DNA of 8,756 bases from Candidatus Aminicenantota bacterium (GTDB taxonomy: Bacteria; Acidobacteriota; Aminicenantia; Aminicenantales; Aminicenantaceae): the NCBI GenBank assembly GCA_030617525.1, contig JAUWVG010000066.1:1-8756 (forward strand), given 5' to 3'. The notes beneath the pieces are model-generated. The model did no database searches. It had not been told where the DNA came from and worked only from the letters and a program-made list of their open reading frames with translations. Below are positions 6,779-8,756 of the stretch, piece after piece. A program made the translations under genes and the position numbers. Every line of letters begins with the position of its first letter. Positions within the stretch are counted from its first letter, which is position 1.

Positions 6779-7122
6779 AGAAGCAGCGAAGAAACATCTC
6801 TATTCCCTCTTCGGCGGACCCGGAACTCCGCGCGTAAACCTTGCTCATTAAAGAGAGAATTTCCAAGAAGACGCGTTCCACTTTTGTTAAAATCTCCCAT
6901 GCTCAAACATACACTGAAGAATCAGGGCCAGGCCTTCCAAACATGAATAACTTTCTCGATATTAATTGAATTCTGTAGAAAGTTTTTCATGTTTGGAAGG
7001 CCTGGCCCTGATTCTTCTTCTCCTCGGATGTCGCTTTTTCCATCCTCTTCAGATTTCAAATTCGTGATTTCTCCATCATCTTCCCAGAACTCAAAAAAGA
7101 ATCATGGAAATAGAAATAGTTT
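6779..7122. other. Non-coding gap between the efflux operon and carA
   Basis: I see no convincing gene here on either strand; open frames are very short and lack ribosome binding sites. The left part (6779-6915) has only a weak 5-bp hairpin (GCGGA 6814-6818 with TCCGC 6827-6831) and no U-tract, so no classical terminator for the efflux operon is visible. The centre is occupied by the long inverted repeat at 6916-7017. The right part (7018-7122) is pyrimidine-rich on this strand and leads into the carA promoter. The long hairpin may itself end or process the upstream transcript. Confidence 0.75.
6916..7017. repeat. Long near-perfect inverted repeat (41-position stem, 20-nt AT-rich loop)
   Basis: The arms 6916-6947 and 6986-7017 are perfect reverse complements over 32 bp (left arm begins GAAGAATCAGGG and ends CATGAA). 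After one T/T mismatch (6948/6985) pairing resumes for eight more bases (6949-6956 with 6977-6984). That gives 40 pairs in 41 positions around a 20-nt loop (6957-6976) that itself contains ATTAAT and GAATTC. The arm centre is GC-rich with GGCC motifs and an AGGCCT palindrome. No target-site duplication flanks it (left TACACT, right TTCTCC) and no U-tract follows on either strand, so it is neither a textbook intrinsic terminator nor a clear MITE. It could be a dispersed palindromic repeat, an RNase III-type processing hairpin, or the remnant of an insertion. Confidence 0.93.
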
Positions 7123-7151
7123 TTGACCTGGCTCTTGTCTTGTGCTATAAG
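7123..7151 (+). promoter_or_regulatory. Sigma70-like promoter of the carAB operon
   Basis: TTGACC at 7123-7128 and TATAAG at 7146-7151 are separated by exactly 17 bp, and TG sits one base ahead of the -10 (TGC-TATAAG), giving an extended -10. Each hexamer is one mismatch from consensus. Transcription would start near 7158. This is the best promoter match in the window and lies just ahead of carA. It also shows that the TTG at 7123, although in frame with carA, is part of a -35 box and not a start codon. Confidence 0.72.
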
Positions 7152-7248
7152 TTATCTAAAATTGAAGAGAGAGACACAAGAATCTCGAGAAAACAAAAAA
7201 AATTCCCCCTCCTTTTTTCCAAAAATCGAATCTTTCAAGAAATATGAA

Positions 7249-8298
7249 TTGACCCTGGAAGATGGTTCTATATTTTGCGGTTATTCTTTTGGTGCAGACA
7301 AGTCTATCTCGGGAGAGGTCGTGTTCAACACAGGAATGGTGGGCTATTATGAGTCCTTAACCGATCCCAGTTACAGGGGCCAGATCCTGACGTTCACTTA
7401 TCCTTTGATCGGAAATTATGGTGTCCCGGGTGATGAGGTTCAGGATCAGCTGGCCAAACACTTCGAATCGGACAGGATTCACGTGTCTGCCTTGATCGTT
7501 TCCGATTATTCTTTTTACTACAGCCATTGGAATGCCAAAAAGAGCCTGTCTCAATGGCTGAAAGAACAGAGTATCCCCGCTCTTTTCGGGATCGATACCC
7601 GCGCATTGACAAAACGTCTGAGAGAGAAGGGAACGATGCTCGGGAAAATTGTGTTTGATAAAGATGTAGATTTTTACGATCCTTCAAAAACAAATCTTGT
7701 TAAAGAAGTTTCGACCGATTTGCCCATAATCTACAACACGGACGGCCAAAAAAAAATCATCCTCGTTGATTGCGGTGTAAAATATAATATTATCAGAAGC
7801 TTAATTCGAAGGGACTGCTGTGTCATCAGGGTACCCTGCGATTATGATTTTTTCCAGCACGAGTTTGATGCTGTTGTTTTGTCCAATGGGCCGGGAGATC
7901 CGAAGATGTGCCTGGAAACCATTGCCAATGTGAAACGGTGCATAGAATCAAACATTCCTACGCTGGGGATTTGCCTGGGAAACCAAATATTAGCCCTGGC
8001 TGCCGGAGCCAACACCTATAAGCTGAAATATGGACACAGAAGTCAGAATCAACCGAGTCTTGAGGTGGGAACAAAAAGGTGCTATATCACCTCTCAAAAC
8101 CACGGTTATGCGGTAGAGACAGAGACTCTCCCAAGGGACTGGAAACCCTGGTTTCAGAATATCAACGATGGGACTAACGAAGGAATCCGGCATAAAACCA
8201 AACCTTGCATGTCAGTCCAATTTCATCCCGAGCATACACCCGGTCCCATAGATACGGATTTCTTGTTTGATGATTTTTTAAAAATTGTAGACAAATGA
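7249..8298 (+). CDS. carA: Carbamoyl-phosphate synthase small subunit (glutamine amidotransferase), CAD-like type
   Basis: CarA hydrolyses glutamine and passes ammonia to CarB to make carbamoyl phosphate for pyrimidine and arginine synthesis in the cytoplasm. The N-terminal domain shows LEDGSIFCGYSFG, GEVVFNTGMVGYYESLTDPSY, LTYPLIGNYGVPGD and DTRALTKRLREKG. The class I amidotransferase domain shows VDCGVKYNIIRSL, LSNGPGDP, the nucleophile Cys242 in GICLGNQ, SQNHGYAVE, and the His326/Glu328 pair in QFHPEH. Asn245 replaces the common His of GICLGHQ. The start is uncertain. The frame is open back to TTG 7123, but that is the -35 box. TTG 7162 would be almost leaderless and has no ribosome site. 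TTG 7249 gives MTLEDGS, close to the start of animal CAD proteins, but has only a weak AAGA upstream. A rare ATC start at 7225 would give a slightly longer first strand. Length from 7249 is 349 residues (E. coli: 382). Confidence 0.93.
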   Translation: MTLEDGSIFCGYSFGADKSISGEVVFNTGMVGYYESLTDPSYRGQILTFTYPLIGNYGVPGDEVQDQLAKHFESDRIHVSALIVSDYSFYYSHWNAKKSLSQWLKEQSIPALFGIDTRALTKRLREKGTMLGKIVFDKDVDFYDPSKTNLVKEVSTDLPIIYNTDGQKKIILVDCGVKYNIIRSLIRRDCCVIRVPCDYDFFQHEFDAVVLSNGPGDPKMCLETIANVKRCIESNIPTLGICLGNQILALAAGANTYKLKYGHRSQNQPSLEVGTKRCYITSQNHGYAVETETLPRDWKPWFQNINDGTNEGIRHKTKPCMSVQFHPEHTPGPIDTDFLFDDFLKIVDK

Positions 8299-8756
8299 AA
8301 AAAGTCATTATTCTGGGAAGTGGAGCACTGAAGATCGGTCAGGCGGGGGAGTTTGATTACTCGGGAAGCCAGGCTATAAAAGCTCTCAGAGAAGAGGGTC
8401 TCAGCGTTGTGCTTGTCAATCCCAACATTGCCACCATCCAGACGTCCGACTCCTTGGCTGAAAAAATATATTTTCTCCCTGTGACCACCGACTTTGTCGA
8501 GAAGATTATCGAAAAAGAAAAACCGGACGGAATTCTTCTTGGATTCGGTGGGCAGACCGCTCTCAACTGTGGAGTGGAACTTTTTAGAAAAGGCATTTTA
8601 AAAAAACACAATGTTAAAGTCCTGGGAACATCTATCCAGGCTATTATGGACTGCGAAGATAGAAAAGACTTTGTTAAAAAGCTCAAAAAGATCGATGTGA
8701 AGGTGCCGAGGAGTTTAGCCGTATCTTCTGTGGAAGAGGCGCTCAAGGCAGGCGAT
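8295..8756 (+). CDS. carB: Carbamoyl-phosphate synthase large subunit, N-terminal 154 residues (cut by window end)
   Basis: The ATG at 8295 overlaps the carA stop (ATGA, 8295-8298), the usual sign of coupled translation of two subunits made in equal amounts. The frame stays open for 154 codons to the window edge. It starts MKKVIILGSG, then ALKIGQAGEFDYSGSQAIKAL, VNPNIATIQTS, IYFLPVTTDFVEKII and GFGGQTALNCGVEL. This is the pre-ATP-grasp domain of the first synthetase half. MDCEDRKDF follows, with Arg123 in the position of an E. coli ATP-binding arginine (Arg129, from memory), and the ATP-grasp domain is just beginning. The full protein would be about 1070 residues. GSGxLxIGQAGEFDYSGSQAIKAL resembles animal CAD and Bacteroidetes CarB more than E. 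coli CarB ([24 protein letters not shown]). No separate ribosome binding site is evident. Confidence 0.96.
   Translation, partial: MKKVIILGSGALKIGQAGEFDYSGSQAIKALREEGLSVVLVNPNIATIQTSDSLAEKIYFLPVTTDFVEKIIEKEKPDGILLGFGGQTALNCGVELFRKGILKKHNVKVLGTSIQAIMDCEDRKDFVKKLKKIDVKVPRSLAVSSVEEALKAGD

Noticed and set aside
6640..6837. Forward frame overlapping the end of the cusA-like gene and running into the gap
   Set aside because: No ribosome binding site, no recognisable protein, and most of it lies inside the conserved C-terminus of the pump in another frame.
6899..6946. Tiny frame entering the left arm of the long inverted repeat (15 codons, ending ...KNQGQAFQT), with a similar one on the - strand through the right arm
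   Set aside because: The two share their ends only because the arms are reverse complements. Neither has a well-placed ribosome site, and both are too short to support a call.
6916..7017. Classical rho-independent terminator
   Set aside because: The stem is much too long and is followed by TTCTCCTCGG on the + strand and by mixed sequence on the - strand, with no U-run. A role in ending transcription is possible but not by the textbook signal.
6910..7023. MITE or insertion sequence with target-site duplication
   Set aside because: The bases flanking the inverted repeat (TACACT and TTCTCC) are not direct repeats and there is no transposase remnant. Copy number in the genome is needed to revive the idea.
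7104..7246. Short frame starting at ATG 7104 (MEIEIVFDLALVL...)
   Set aside because: It spans the carA promoter, has no ribosome binding site, is out of frame with carA and shows no similarity to the CarA N-terminus.

Overview
This window holds a copper/silver detoxification locus followed by the start of a pyrimidine/arginine biosynthesis operon, all on the + strand. The organism is a Gram-negative (diderm) bacterium: it encodes an outer-membrane TolC-type channel, a periplasmic adaptor and an inner-membrane RND pump. Good Shine-Dalgarno boxes (AGGAG, AGGAGG, GAGGAG, GGAG) and a sigma70-like promoter (TTGACC, 17 bp, extended TATAAG) argue against a typical Bacteroidetes member. The CarA and CarB sequences nevertheless resemble the CAD-like branch found in Bacteroidetes and eukaryotes rather than the E. 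coli branch. An environmental chlamydia or another PVC/FCB-type lineage would fit, but the sequence alone does not settle this.

Layout. (1) Bases 1-71 are the last 22 codons of a copper P-type ATPase (copA-like); its stop overlaps the next start (ATGA). (2) 68-442 is a small membrane-anchored cupredoxin-fold protein with Cys/Met ligands and no histidine. (3) 443-573 is a 131-bp AT-rich gap with a perfect operator-like dyad and possible promoter elements. (4) 574-1899 is a TolC/CusC-like outer-membrane channel, 1923-3641 a CusB-like adaptor and 3671-6778 a CusA-like RND pump; the three are closely spaced. (5) 6779-7122 is non-coding and contains a very long inverted repeat (6916-7017). (6) 7123-7151 is a strong promoter-like sequence, followed by carA (start uncertain, most likely near 7249) and the first 154 codons of carB, joined by an ATGA overlap.

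How the copper genes could work together. The P-type ATPase would move Cu(I) from cytoplasm to periplasm, the tethered cupredoxin could receive it on the periplasmic face, and the CusCBA-type tripartite pump would expel it across the outer membrane. Every methionine I checked from the known E. coli CusA Cu(I)/Ag(I) path is present in the pump, so a monovalent copper/silver substrate is well supported. No cusF chaperone gene is visible in the window. Instead the adaptor carries four metal-binding modules (Cys-type and Met-type at the N-terminus, two Cys-type at the C-terminus) plus a His-rich linker. My main inference is that chaperone capacity has been built into the adaptor and the tethered cupredoxin.

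The items most worth a second look are the multi-module CusB-like adaptor, the histidine-free cupredoxin next to copA, the 41-position hairpin between the two loci, the dyad upstream of the tolC-like gene, and the carA 5' end, where the most upstream possible start codon is really a -35 box.
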